The position numbers and the translations under genes were made by a program. A model generated the notes under the pieces. It had not been told where the DNA came from. It saw only the letters and a program-made list of their open reading frames with translations, and ran no database searches. Positions 24,939 to 32,087 of a stretch of 64,000 bases of DNA are shown piece by piece (the stretch's first letter is position 1; the number at the start of each line of letters is the position of its first letter). Source of the stretch: Chitinophaga agrisoli (GTDB lineage Bacteria; Bacteroidota; Bacteroidia; Chitinophagales; Chitinophagaceae); the NCBI RefSeq assembly GCF_008386695.1, contig NZ_VUOC01000004.1, positions 1,490,327-1,554,326 of the forward strand, in the 5' to 3' direction.

Positions 24939-25233
24939 ACTTTTTTTGGGGAAAGGAATGTTGAGTGGTGAAGAAAAAAGCGTTAACGGGAGGATGGTAA
25001 CGGGGGATATGGTATTACCGGATGAGCAAACCTACAAATATAAGCCAAAGCAACTATTGAATTATGATACTATTTTAACTAAAGCGGTCGATTATACCTT
25101 AAGCGAACCTAAAGCGAACCTAAACCGAAGGAAAGGGCTTAGCAAAAACTGGTAAGATAGTATCAGACAAGAGGCGCCCGAAACATTTTCTGCTTCAAGC
25201 CCCCCTCTCTGTATTTATTATTATGGCCATCTG
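24939..25233. other. Intergenic stretch, no gene assigned
   Basis: About 300 bases between the tetR promoter and the SDR stop. An open frame on the forward strand has no family features. The one visible structure is an 11-base direct repeat, AAGCGAACCTA, twice in a row at 25101-25122 with a partial third copy. Confidence 0.4.
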
Positions 25234-25998
25234 TTATGCCTGCATGAGCGGATGCACAGTAAGCCCGCCATCAATCGCTACTTCTGTACCGCTTATATAG
25301 CGGGACTCGTCAGAGGCCAGGAAAGCCACCAGTTTGGCCACCTCGCCGGCATCGCCCACGCGGTTCAGGGGTACAGATTTGGATATCTGTTCACGGAAAC
25401 CGGCTGCCGCTTCATCGCTAAGCCCTGCTTTTTCGAGGATGGGCGTCGTGATCGGACCAGGATTCACCGCATTCACACGGATCTTACGGCCGGCCAGCTC
25501 CCGTGCCAACACCCTGGTAAGAGAGTTCATGGCCGCTTTGCTGGCACTGTATACGGCACTTCCAGGCATGCCAGTGGTGGCATTGATAGAGGACAGGAAA
25601 ATGATGGAGCCGCCATCTCTTAATAAGGGCAGCAGTTTCTGCACCGTAAAGAAGGCGCCTTTGAAATTAATATCCATGCCTTCATCAAACTGGGCCTCTG
25701 TAGTTTCCTCAAAAGAGCCCAGTATGGCTACGCCCGCGTTCACAAACAGGATATCTGCCTTGCCATATTGCGCCTTTACATGCGCCGCCAGTTTATCGGC
25801 GTCTTCCAGGCTGCGCTGATCCGCCAGAAAGCCCTCCGCATTGGCTCCCAGCGCTGCTGCCGCCTGGTCTACCGCATCCTTTTTACGACCGGTGATCAGC
25901 ACCCTTGCGCCTTTTGTTAAAAACTCCTGTGCTGCAGCAAAGCCGATCCCACTGTTTCCACCGGTGATAATAGCCACCTTGTTCAATAACTGACTCAT
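25234..25998 (-). CDS. SDR family oxidoreductase
   Basis: The 254-residue classical short-chain dehydrogenase has the cofactor motif TGGNSGIG (about 13-20), NAG at about 88, catalytic Ser in FLSSINATTG and the YxxxK pair in YSASKAAM near 154-158. The C-terminal ESRYISGTEVAIDGG is typical. An Arg-Lys pair after the second strand (GRKK) favours NADP(H). The substrate is unknown. An ArsR repressor gene lies upstream on the same strand, with a 310-base region between that contains a gene remnant. Confidence 0.88.
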   Translation of the reverse strand: MSQLLNKVAIITGGNSGIGFAAAQEFLTKGARVLITGRKKDAVDQAAAALGANAEGFLADQRSLEDADKLAAHVKAQYGKADILFVNAGVAILGSFEETTEAQFDEGMDINFKGAFFTVQKLLPLLRDGGSIIFLSSINATTGMPGSAVYSASKAAMNSLTRVLARELAGRKIRVNAVNPGPITTPILEKAGLSDEAAAGFREQISKSVPLNRVGDAGEVAKLVAFLASDESRYISGTEVAIDGGLTVHPLMQA

Positions 25999-26028
25999 AG
26001 ATTAATTGTATTTGTTTGTATATAGATG

Positions 26029-26054
26029 TATTTAAAATTATCAATGTATTTAGG
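26029..26054. repeat. 26-bp direct repeat, copy 1 (before the SDR gene)
   Basis: This copy matches 26275-26300 at 21 of 26 positions, in the same orientation. The common core is ATCAATGTATT. It lies about 30 bases from the SDR start and could be regulatory. Confidence 0.5.
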
Positions 26055-26091
26055 CGCGGTCATTCCATCACTTCATAAAAGCCGGCAATAG

Positions 26092-26264
26092 TCAGCGGTT
26101 AAAGTACCAGGCCCGACTCCATCTCCCTGGGGGCTGATCAGGATTATTGTGCGTATAAAATGCGATGTTATTGATCCGCTGCAGCTTATACACCAGCGTC
26201 TCCTACCGTCAATATTCCAAGATCCATTCCAGGCATGCCTCTCCCCCGGCCCATTACAGGCCAA
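26092..26264 (-). pseudogene. Remnant of an unidentified gene (frameshifted)
   Basis: On the reverse strand the last 36 codons before a stop at 26092 read like the C-terminus of a real protein (LQRINNIAFYTHNNPDQ then RWSRAWYFNR). The reading frame is cut at about 26202, and the sequence continues upstream in another frame (WNGSWNIDG). A single frameshift would join the two. No start is present. The family is not recognised; this is a weak call based on coding-like composition. Confidence 0.35.
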
Positions 26265-26274
26265 TACATAGAAA

Positions 26275-26300
26275 CATTTAAAACCATCAATGTATTAGGG
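26275..26300. repeat. 26-bp direct repeat, copy 2 (after the ArsR gene)
   Basis: This is the second copy of the element at 26029-26054. The two copies bracket the gene remnant. Confidence 0.5.
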
Positions 26301-26310
26301 CAAAAAAAAG

Positions 26311-26580
26311 CTAGCTTAGTTTCAGAAAGAACATAGACAGGTGTTTCATCATCTCCCTGTTGATCGTCAGCTGCACCGTTCTACCTGTTTTGTCATAGAT
26401 AAGCACCCCCGCATCCACCAGTATCTTTACATGGTGGGAAATGGTCGGTTGCGATAACCCCGTTAGCTCTGTGATATCCCCACAGAAGCAATTACCCTTC
26501 CGGGCCACCTCCATCAGGATCGCCAGCCGGTTTTTATCCGCTATCGCATTGGTTGCTTTTTCTATCATCAACGCATCCAT
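26311..26580 (-). CDS. ArsR/SmtB family repressor with a CxC pair
   Basis: The 89-residue winged-helix protein is the typical ArsR size. NCFCGDITELTGLSQPTISHHVKIL contains the CxC pair (C31, C33) at the start of the helix that in classical ArsR binds As(III)/Sb(III), followed by the recognition helix. The signal could therefore be a thiophilic metal or a thiol-reactive compound. The promoter overlaps a dyad and its -7 box is 4 nt before the ATG; an internal ATG four codons on is an alternative start. The downstream SDR gene is the nearest likely target. Confidence 0.88.
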   Translation of the reverse strand: MDALMIEKATNAIADKNRLAILMEVARKGNCFCGDITELTGLSQPTISHHVKILVDAGVLIYDKTGRTVQLTINREMMKHLSMFFLKLS

Positions 26581-26584
26581 GATA

Positions 26585-26616
26585 CAAAGGTAGGAAGTTT
26601 CTGATACATCGACAAA
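26585..26616 (-). promoter_or_regulatory. arsR promoter, -7 box 4 nt before the ATG
   Basis: The reverse strand reads TTTG (26616-26613), a 20-base spacer, TACCTTTG (26592-26585), TATC, then ATG. It fits both consensus boxes and predicts a leaderless message. Confidence 0.75.
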
Positions 26617-26624
26617 TTTCGATG
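26607..26624. promoter_or_regulatory. Predicted ArsR operator
   Basis: CATCGA and TCGATG flank six bases and overlap the -33 element of the arsR promoter, as expected for self-repression. Confidence 0.6.
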
Positions 26625-26930
26625 TTTAGATATGACAGGTTTCCGGCAAAAATGGCTTATCTTCAGAAGGCAGAGAAAAAGGGTTAACAAACAATGTTTT
26701 AGCGTGCGTTTACGGCGGGGGCCGTTTACGTTTTGGGGTTACACATATATGCAGAGATAAGTAGTAGCCGTTTTACAGTACAAATTTACTATCATCCGGA
26801 GGGGGAAAACAAGCGAAGTAACACGTTAAAAAATCAGGTATAAATACGTGTTTTTTCAGGCAATTCTACGAACACCCTTACCAGAGATAACGGCTAATTT
26901 GCAGCTCAGTTCACCAAAAAACCTCATAAA
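26625..26930. other. Intergenic stretch between divergent arsR and the lipoprotein gene
   Basis: About 300 bases without a gene. It holds a hairpin-like pair AACACGT/ACGTGTT (26820-26826 and 26846-26852, followed by T residues) and two CGTTTACG copies near 26707 and 26723. A TAATTTG near 26895 may be an imperfect -7 box for the lipoprotein gene. Confidence 0.35.
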
Positions 26931-27458
26931 ATGAAAAGAAACCACTTTGCATGTGTTGCCGCGCTGCTGGTAACCGTCTTGTTCAGTGAATGCCAACAAC
27001 CACCCCAAAGAGGCCCTATTCCGTTTGACCGCCAGAAAGCTGCGGTGCATGTTATCAAATTAAGGGATGGCGCTGTTCTTACCAGTAACTTCATTGCCGC
27101 CCGCACGCGGTTGTCTGATATAGTTGCCAGAACGGGCGATAGTCTCAACAGGATCCTGGACTTTCCCAGTGCGGAATCTTTTAACCGGGACGCCTTCGCG
27201 GTGTTATTGAACCAGAAGGACGCGCAGGGTATCCGTATTTATTACGGCGCAGGCAGGGATGGCAAGGTAAGACTGGTGATGGTGCCTATCGACTCCAAGG
27301 GCAACGATATTGAGACCCGCCTGCTCACGGATGATAACAAGACGGTTAGCATACCGGGTATCTCCAACGCAGTTGCACAGGACGAGGACGCTGAGGGTAT
27401 GGAGAACGGTCAACATTGCCCTTGTAAGATCAGCAAGCTGAACCCAAACGGTATCTAA
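26931..27458 (+). CDS. Hypothetical lipoprotein
   Basis: The 175-residue protein starts with a basic-hydrophobic signal ending at a cysteine (LFSEC, C21), which suggests a lipoprotein although Glu before the Cys is unusual. The mature part has no family I recognise. The C-terminus has a conserved-looking cysteine pair (HCPCK). It lies 25 bases upstream of a seven-helix membrane protein and a histidine kinase on the same strand, so it may belong to that sensing cluster. Confidence 0.6.
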   Translation: MKRNHFACVAALLVTVLFSECQQPPQRGPIPFDRQKAAVHVIKLRDGAVLTSNFIAARTRLSDIVARTGDSLNRILDFPSAESFNRDAFAVLLNQKDAQGIRIYYGAGRDGKVRLVMVPIDSKGNDIETRLLTDDNKTVSIPGISNAVAQDEDAEGMENGQHCPCKISKLNPNGI

Positions 27459-27483
27459 ATAACCTATTATCTCTACCTGCCAG

Positions 27484-28161
27484 ATGCTTTCTGATCATAT
27501 TATCAGGTTCCTGCTAAGCGCAATCGTATTTATACCCCTGATCATCGGGGTGGTACGCTATTTCAAAATGGATACCAGCTACCATCCTTTTATCTTATTA
27601 TTGCTGATGGCTTTCACTTCGGAAGTCATCAGCTTTATATGTATCCACTACCTGGAAACCGACAATGCTATCACGTTGAACTTCTATGTGTTGATCGAGT
27701 GCGTGATCCTCCTGTTCCAGTTCCGGGCCTGGGGATTCCTCCGGCGCAAACCGCGGTTGTTCCTGTTCCTGATGGTGATCCTGGTGATCATATGGATAGT
27801 GGAGAACCTGGTATTTTATAAGATAGAGACCTATAGCCCTTTCTTTAAAGGCGCTTACTCTTTTGTGATCGTGCTGCTGAGTATCAATGAGATCAATTAT
27901 ATGATCGTACAGGATAACCGGCAGCCATTCTGGAATGCGAAGTTCCTTATCTGCCTGGGATTTATTATCTATTTCATCTACCAGATCATCCTCGAGGCCT
28001 CGTACTATGTACTGGAGACGGATAATGCGTTGGTGGTAGCAACTAAGATCGTAAGCATGTTCGGATATATAAACGCTTTTGTAAATTTGCTTTATGGCGT
28101 GGCTACGCTTTTAATCCCTGACAAAAAGAAGAATCTTCATTTTAACAGGCACTTTGACTAA
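27484..28161 (+). CDS. Hypothetical seven-helix membrane protein
   Basis: The 225-residue protein is almost entirely membrane: seven hydrophobic segments begin near residues 8, 35, 63, 90, 120, 152 and 185, and there is a short basic tail (PDKKKNLHF). Charged residues lie inside helices (Glu in VLIECVILLF and WIVENLVF), which suggests a sensor or small-molecule pocket rather than a plain anchor. No named family is recognised. It lies directly upstream of a histidine kinase that itself has only one helix, so it could supply the sensing part. Confidence 0.65.
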   Translation: MLSDHIIRFLLSAIVFIPLIIGVVRYFKMDTSYHPFILLLLMAFTSEVISFICIHYLETDNAITLNFYVLIECVILLFQFRAWGFLRRKPRLFLFLMVILVIIWIVENLVFYKIETYSPFFKGAYSFVIVLLSINEINYMIVQDNRQPFWNAKFLICLGFIIYFIYQIILEASYYVLETDNALVVATKIVSMFGYINAFVNLLYGVATLLIPDKKKNLHFNRHFD

Positions 28162-28227
28162 GCCGGAGTATGCAGCAGGCCGTCGTATTTCCCACAGCCT
28201 GCTTTGTACCCCATCATATAGCAACCA

Positions 28228-28965
28228 ATGGGAGATAAGATCCTTTATACAACCGCCTTTGTGTCACTGCTTATTGCAATCATCATCATCTTTTTCGTGG
28301 TCTCCATTATCACGTATCACCGCCGCTATATAAGACTGCAGCGGGAACGTATCACCGCGGAGATCACTATCCTGGAGAATGAGCGCAAACGCATTGCTAC
28401 AGACCTGCACGACAGCGCAGGCCCCCTGCTGTCTACCGTAAAGCTTATCATTAATAGCATAGAGGTACAGAACGATCATGACCGGCAGATCGTTCAGCGC
28501 TCCAGCAAATACATTGACGATACCATCCGCAACCTCCGCCAGATCTCCCATAACCTGCTGCCCAATGCCCTGGAGCGTAAAGGGCTGATAGAGGCCACCC
28601 GCGAATTTATCCAGCAGGTCACCGAAAGCCAGTCGTTACAGATAGACCTGCGCACCAGCGGTGATATCCACATACAACCGGAAAAATCCATCCATATCTT
28701 CCGTATCATCCAGGAAATCGTACAGAATACCCTTAAACATGCCCAGGCCCATCAATTGCAGATATCCCTGAGCCAGGAAGACGGCCTCCTGTTGTTGTAT
28801 ATTCGGGAAGACGGCGCCGGTTTTGACGTTAAAAAGGCCAAAACAACCTCCACGGGCTTAGGGATGAAAAGCCTCGAGATCAGGACAGATATCATGCGCG
28901 GCTCCCTGGTCATCGAATCTTCTCCGGGACAAGGCACCAACTACCTCATAAAAATACCCGCCTGA
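28228..28965 (+). CDS. Sensor histidine kinase (NarX/HisKA_3 type)
   Basis: The 245-residue kinase has one N-terminal helix (about 7-29) and no sensor domain. The HisKA_3 dimerisation helix follows, with phospho-acceptor H61 in ATDLHDSAGP, and then a GHKL ATPase with N-box EIVQNTLKHAQA, G1 REDGAGFD and G2 GLGMKSLEIR. Its partner is the LuxR-type response regulator 230 bases downstream. With so little input domain, the signal probably comes from the adjacent membrane protein or the cytoplasm. Confidence 0.92.
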   Translation: MGDKILYTTAFVSLLIAIIIIFFVVSIITYHRRYIRLQRERITAEITILENERKRIATDLHDSAGPLLSTVKLIINSIEVQNDHDRQIVQRSSKYIDDTIRNLRQISHNLLPNALERKGLIEATREFIQQVTESQSLQIDLRTSGDIHIQPEKSIHIFRIIQEIVQNTLKHAQAHQLQISLSQEDGLLLLYIREDGAGFDVKKAKTTSTGLGMKSLEIRTDIMRGSLVIESSPGQGTNYLIKIPA

Positions 28966-29195
28966 TCATTCCATTATAATTTGCCCCCTACCTTGCGGAT
29001 AATTTGTATATTTACGCTTGCAGGAGGGAGGCACTATTCACCCCAATATCTCAACAAGTTCGCAGTATGCAGTAGACAATTTCAGTCAATATTCCTGTAC
29101 TGCAAATTGCCAGCTGCCGATAGCCGCTTGTCGTTGGGAAGGGTTTGGCAGTACCACGCTTAAACCACGGGTTTCAATTATTACTTCGGAACAGA

Positions 29196-29864
29196 ATGAA
29201 TCAACAAATCAGACTAATGATCGCGGATGATCATGAGATCTTCAGGGACGGACTGGCATTGATGCTTTCCAGGCAGGATGATATACAACTGGTGGGACAG
29301 GCTTCCAATGGCCGGGAACTGATTGAACTACTTGAAAATACGCAGGCTGATATTGTCATGACCGACCTTAAGATGCCCGGCATGGACGGCGTTACCGCGA
29401 CCCGTATACTGCTGCAGAAAGACCCTGCGCTCAAGATCATTGCGCTATCCATGTTTGATGAGGAAGACCTGATCGTGGAAATGCTTGAAGCCGGCGCCAA
29501 AGGATACCTGCTCAAAAACGCGGATAAACAGGAAATACTGGAAGCCATCAGCCAGGTATATGATGATAACATCTTCTACTGCCGGCAAACATCCGCCAAA
29601 CTGGCCTCCATGATCGTAAAAAGCCGGTTTGATCCCTACAAGGAAAAAGAGCGGATCACTTTTACAGACCGGGAAAAAGAGATTATACGGCTTATATGCC
29701 TGCAATATACCGCCCAGCAGATAGGCGAAAAGATCTTCCTGAGTAAACGCACCGTAGAAGGGCACCGCACCCGCATCCTGGAAAAGATGAATGTAAAGAA
29801 CGCCGCCGGCGTTGTGGTGTTTGCACTAAAAAATAACCTGATAAAAGAAGAAGACCTGCTGTAG
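29196..29864 (+). CDS. Response regulator, NarL/FixJ family
   Basis: The 222-residue protein has a receiver domain with D11/D12, phospho-acceptor D57 in VMTDLKMPGMDG and K105-region AKGYLLKNA, then a LuxR-type HTH near 155-215 (TDREKEIIRLICLQYTAQQIGEKIFLSKRTVEGHR). The ATG at 29196 is chosen because the receiver begins right there (IRLMIADDHE). The 230-base gap after the kinase gene is long for a pair and may hold its own promoter, though no full consensus was found. Confidence 0.92.
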   Translation: MNQQIRLMIADDHEIFRDGLALMLSRQDDIQLVGQASNGRELIELLENTQADIVMTDLKMPGMDGVTATRILLQKDPALKIIALSMFDEEDLIVEMLEAGAKGYLLKNADKQEILEAISQVYDDNIFYCRQTSAKLASMIVKSRFDPYKEKERITFTDREKEIIRLICLQYTAQQIGEKIFLSKRTVEGHRTRILEKMNVKNAAGVVVFALKNNLIKEEDLL

Positions 29865-30036
29865 GACTGCCAGGCGCACCGCACTGTCAAAATTTCAATC
29901 ATTGCTGCTCATGTTGACATGATACTGCTGTAAAAATTTCAGCAGCACCCAGCCGCCTGCCAGGTGGCACACCACTTGCATAAGCCCAATTGTTATATTG
30001 AGTAATTGTAATTAACAACTGTCAACTATTAAAAAC

Positions 30037-30042
30037 GGAGGT
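30037..30042 (+). promoter_or_regulatory. Strong Shine-Dalgarno site of hsp20
   Basis: GGAGGT lies 4 bases before the ATG at 30047. Such a complete site is rare in this window, where most genes have none. Confidence 0.75.
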
Positions 30043-30046
30043 AATT

Positions 30047-30502
30047 ATGTCACTCATGAAAAGAAACAACGATTATTTCCCCACCCTTTCAGGTATGTTT
30101 GATGACCTTTTTAACAGGGATATGTTTAATTGGGGCCAGTCCAACTTCTCCTCTACGAACACTACCATTCCGGCCGTTAACATTAAAGAAACCCCCGAAA
30201 ACTTCGAGGTGGAAATGGCTGCGCCTGGCATGCGTAAAGAAAACTTTAAAGTGCAGCTGGAGGGTAACACTTTGACTATATCTGCGGAACACCAGCAGCA
30301 AACGAACAATGCCGGAAACGATGAGAAGTATACCCGCAGGGAATTTAGTTACCAGGCTTTCCAGCGGACCTTTGTGCTGCCAAAAGACGTGGTGGATGAA
30401 GAGAACATACAGGCAAGGTATGAAAACGGGGTGCTGAAACTCGTGGTTCCCAAACGCGAAGAAGCGAAGAAAAGGGGCCCGAGACTAATTAACATCTCAT
30501 AA
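30047..30502 (+). CDS. Hsp20/alpha-crystallin small heat shock protein
   Basis: The 151-residue protein has an N-terminal arm, an alpha-crystallin domain (about 43-135, from IPAVNIKETPENFEVEMAAPG to YENGVLKLVVPK, with the GVL motif), and a short C-terminal tail with the anchoring I-N-I. It holds unfolding proteins for refolding by other chaperones. It is a single gene with a strong ribosome site and its own terminator. No heat-shock inverted repeat (CIRCE) was seen upstream. Confidence 0.93.
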   Translation: MSLMKRNNDYFPTLSGMFDDLFNRDMFNWGQSNFSSTNTTIPAVNIKETPENFEVEMAAPGMRKENFKVQLEGNTLTISAEHQQQTNNAGNDEKYTRREFSYQAFQRTFVLPKDVVDEENIQARYENGVLKLVVPKREEAKKRGPRLINIS

Positions 30503-30515
30503 AAACTACAGTTCA

Positions 30516-30548
30516 GGGTGTATCAGGCTATTGATACACCCTTTTTTT
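30516..30548 (+). terminator. Terminator of hsp20
   Basis: A perfect 10-bp stem (GGGTGTATCA with TGATACACCC), a 6-base loop and seven T residues. Confidence 0.92.
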
Positions 30549-30581
30549 CGATCCGGAACAGCGCCACTGGTTGCCATCTGG

Positions 30582-31652
30582 TCATGCTGATTGTTTTACC
30601 GTACCGGCTATCACCTCCAATGCCGGCAACAATTCCGGTGAATCCCATACCGCGCCGGCCGCTATCCGTATGAATTGCTGATTACCCTCCGCAGAAAAAT
30701 CTTCACTGCTCATTACCTCAATCCCTTTGCTGCGCATATCCGTAGTAAATGCGCCTGCTTTCAGATGGTCCGGCAGCTGTAACCAAAAATGGTAGCTACC
30801 TGGTACAATATGGTAGGTGAGCCCCTGGAATATGGGCGCTATTTTTTCATACAGCGCCACCCCTACCCGTCTTTTCTCCTCGATCACCGCCGTCAGCGAT
30901 CCCTGCATCAGGTACTGCGTAAAGGCATTGAACAATGAAGAGCTGCCACTGCTGGTGATACGGATAATACGGTCCATGCCATCCAGCAAACCCTTCGGAT
31001 AAAGGACATAAGCCATCCTTACAAACGGGTTGAATGTTTTGGAAAAGCTGCATATATAAATGGTACGCTCCGGCATCAACTGCAAAATAGCAGGCGGTGG
31101 CGACGGATGCAGAAAACGGTAGGCGTCATCCTCAATTACATACACATCCTCAAAGGAGCGGATCACGGCCACAGTGTCCTCCCGCCTTTTCAGGGACATT
31201 ACGCTGCAGGTTGGGTTATGCACGGTGGGTTGCAGGTATATCAGCTTGCTTTTGCCCTGTTGAAGATGCTGGGCCAGCGCCTGGGGTATCATACCTTCTT
31301 CATCGCAGGCAATACTTTCCATACGCACGCCCTGGTCCAGCGCAGCCAGCTTTAGATTGCTGTAGGTGAATTCCTCTACCCCTACCGCCGGGTACGCCGC
31401 TTTCAGGTAAGCCAGTATGCAATACACCGCGCTGTTACCGCTGCAGGTGGTCTTTACATCCATATACCGTTCCATGTCGCCCGCCTCCATTTGCAGCCAC
31501 TGCCCCAGCCGCTCATGTGCCGCCGCCCCGGGGGTGAATGGGTCCGGGGATAACATGGCATAACGCGCCTGCTCCCCTAATGTATCCATATACTGTTTAA
31601 ATATAACTGCCTCCTGTTTTACGGAAGGATAATTGAGCCGCAGATCCAACAT
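30582..31652 (-). CDS. PLP-dependent aminotransferase (MocR-like domain without HTH)
   Basis: The 356-residue fold-type I enzyme resembles the aminotransferase part of MocR regulators, but has no DNA-binding domain. VIEDDAYRFLHP carries the cofactor Asp and CSFSKTFNPFVRMAYVLYP the Schiff-base lysine. Such proteins are annotated as class I/II aminotransferases; the amino acid is unknown. A stand-alone enzyme is the simplest reading. Confidence 0.82.
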   Translation of the reverse strand: MLDLRLNYPSVKQEAVIFKQYMDTLGEQARYAMLSPDPFTPGAAAHERLGQWLQMEAGDMERYMDVKTTCSGNSAVYCILAYLKAAYPAVGVEEFTYSNLKLAALDQGVRMESIACDEEGMIPQALAQHLQQGKSKLIYLQPTVHNPTCSVMSLKRREDTVAVIRSFEDVYVIEDDAYRFLHPSPPPAILQLMPERTIYICSFSKTFNPFVRMAYVLYPKGLLDGMDRIIRITSSGSSSLFNAFTQYLMQGSLTAVIEEKRRVGVALYEKIAPIFQGLTYHIVPGSYHFWLQLPDHLKAGAFTTDMRSKGIEVMSSEDFSAEGNQQFIRIAAGAVWDSPELLPALEVIAGTVKQSA

Positions 31653-32087
31653 ACATTTAAAATTGCCGTAAAAATAAAAGATTTGCGTTATACGGTTAAT
31701 TTTAAATAAAAGTGTTATAATGACATTTATTTTTTCTTACTTTTACTTTGCATGGAGATCGCGTTATGTAGTACTGTCAGCCAAGGACCATATTAATTAA
31801 CGAAGTATCAAAAAATTCCCGTATGGAAAGACCTTTCCTCAGCCCCCTTTTTGACTCCAGGTGCATAAATACGCTGTTACATACAGCTGTTCAAAAGCCA
31901 GGAAATAACCGTCAGTCCGTAATCAAACCAGTTCAACCAGGCATCGTCCCTGAAAGGGAACCGCGTAACACTGTATGTTTTACATAGCGGTCAGTTAAAC
32001 ATAGCAGTATTATAACCTTATTCCCGGCGGATGATCGCCGGAGGGCATCGTATTCCGTGTACTCTTCAATTCTATAAACCCACAGTT
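31653..32087. other. Long leader region upstream of the first SusC gene
   Basis: About 435 bases without a gene between divergent starts. A TACTTTG near 31745 could be an imperfect -7 box, which would give a 5' leader of more than 300 nt. Within it are a small dyad TATGT-TT-ACATA near 31975 and a GC-rich stem CCGGCG-GATGAT-CGCCGG (32024-32041) 46 bases before the ATG. No sigma-factor or SusR-type gene is adjacent. Confidence 0.45.

Noticed and set aside
25101-25122. 11-base tandem direct repeat as a CRISPR or attachment site
   Set aside because: Only two and a half copies with no spacers, integrase or cas genes.
24898-25155. 85-codon open frame on the forward strand upstream of the SDR gene
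   Set aside because: It starts inside the tetR promoter, has no family features, and its codon use is unlike the neighbours.
29865-30046. CIRCE-type or other heat-shock operator before hsp20
   Set aside because: No long inverted repeat of the CIRCE type was found in the gap; only the Shine-Dalgarno site is distinctive.
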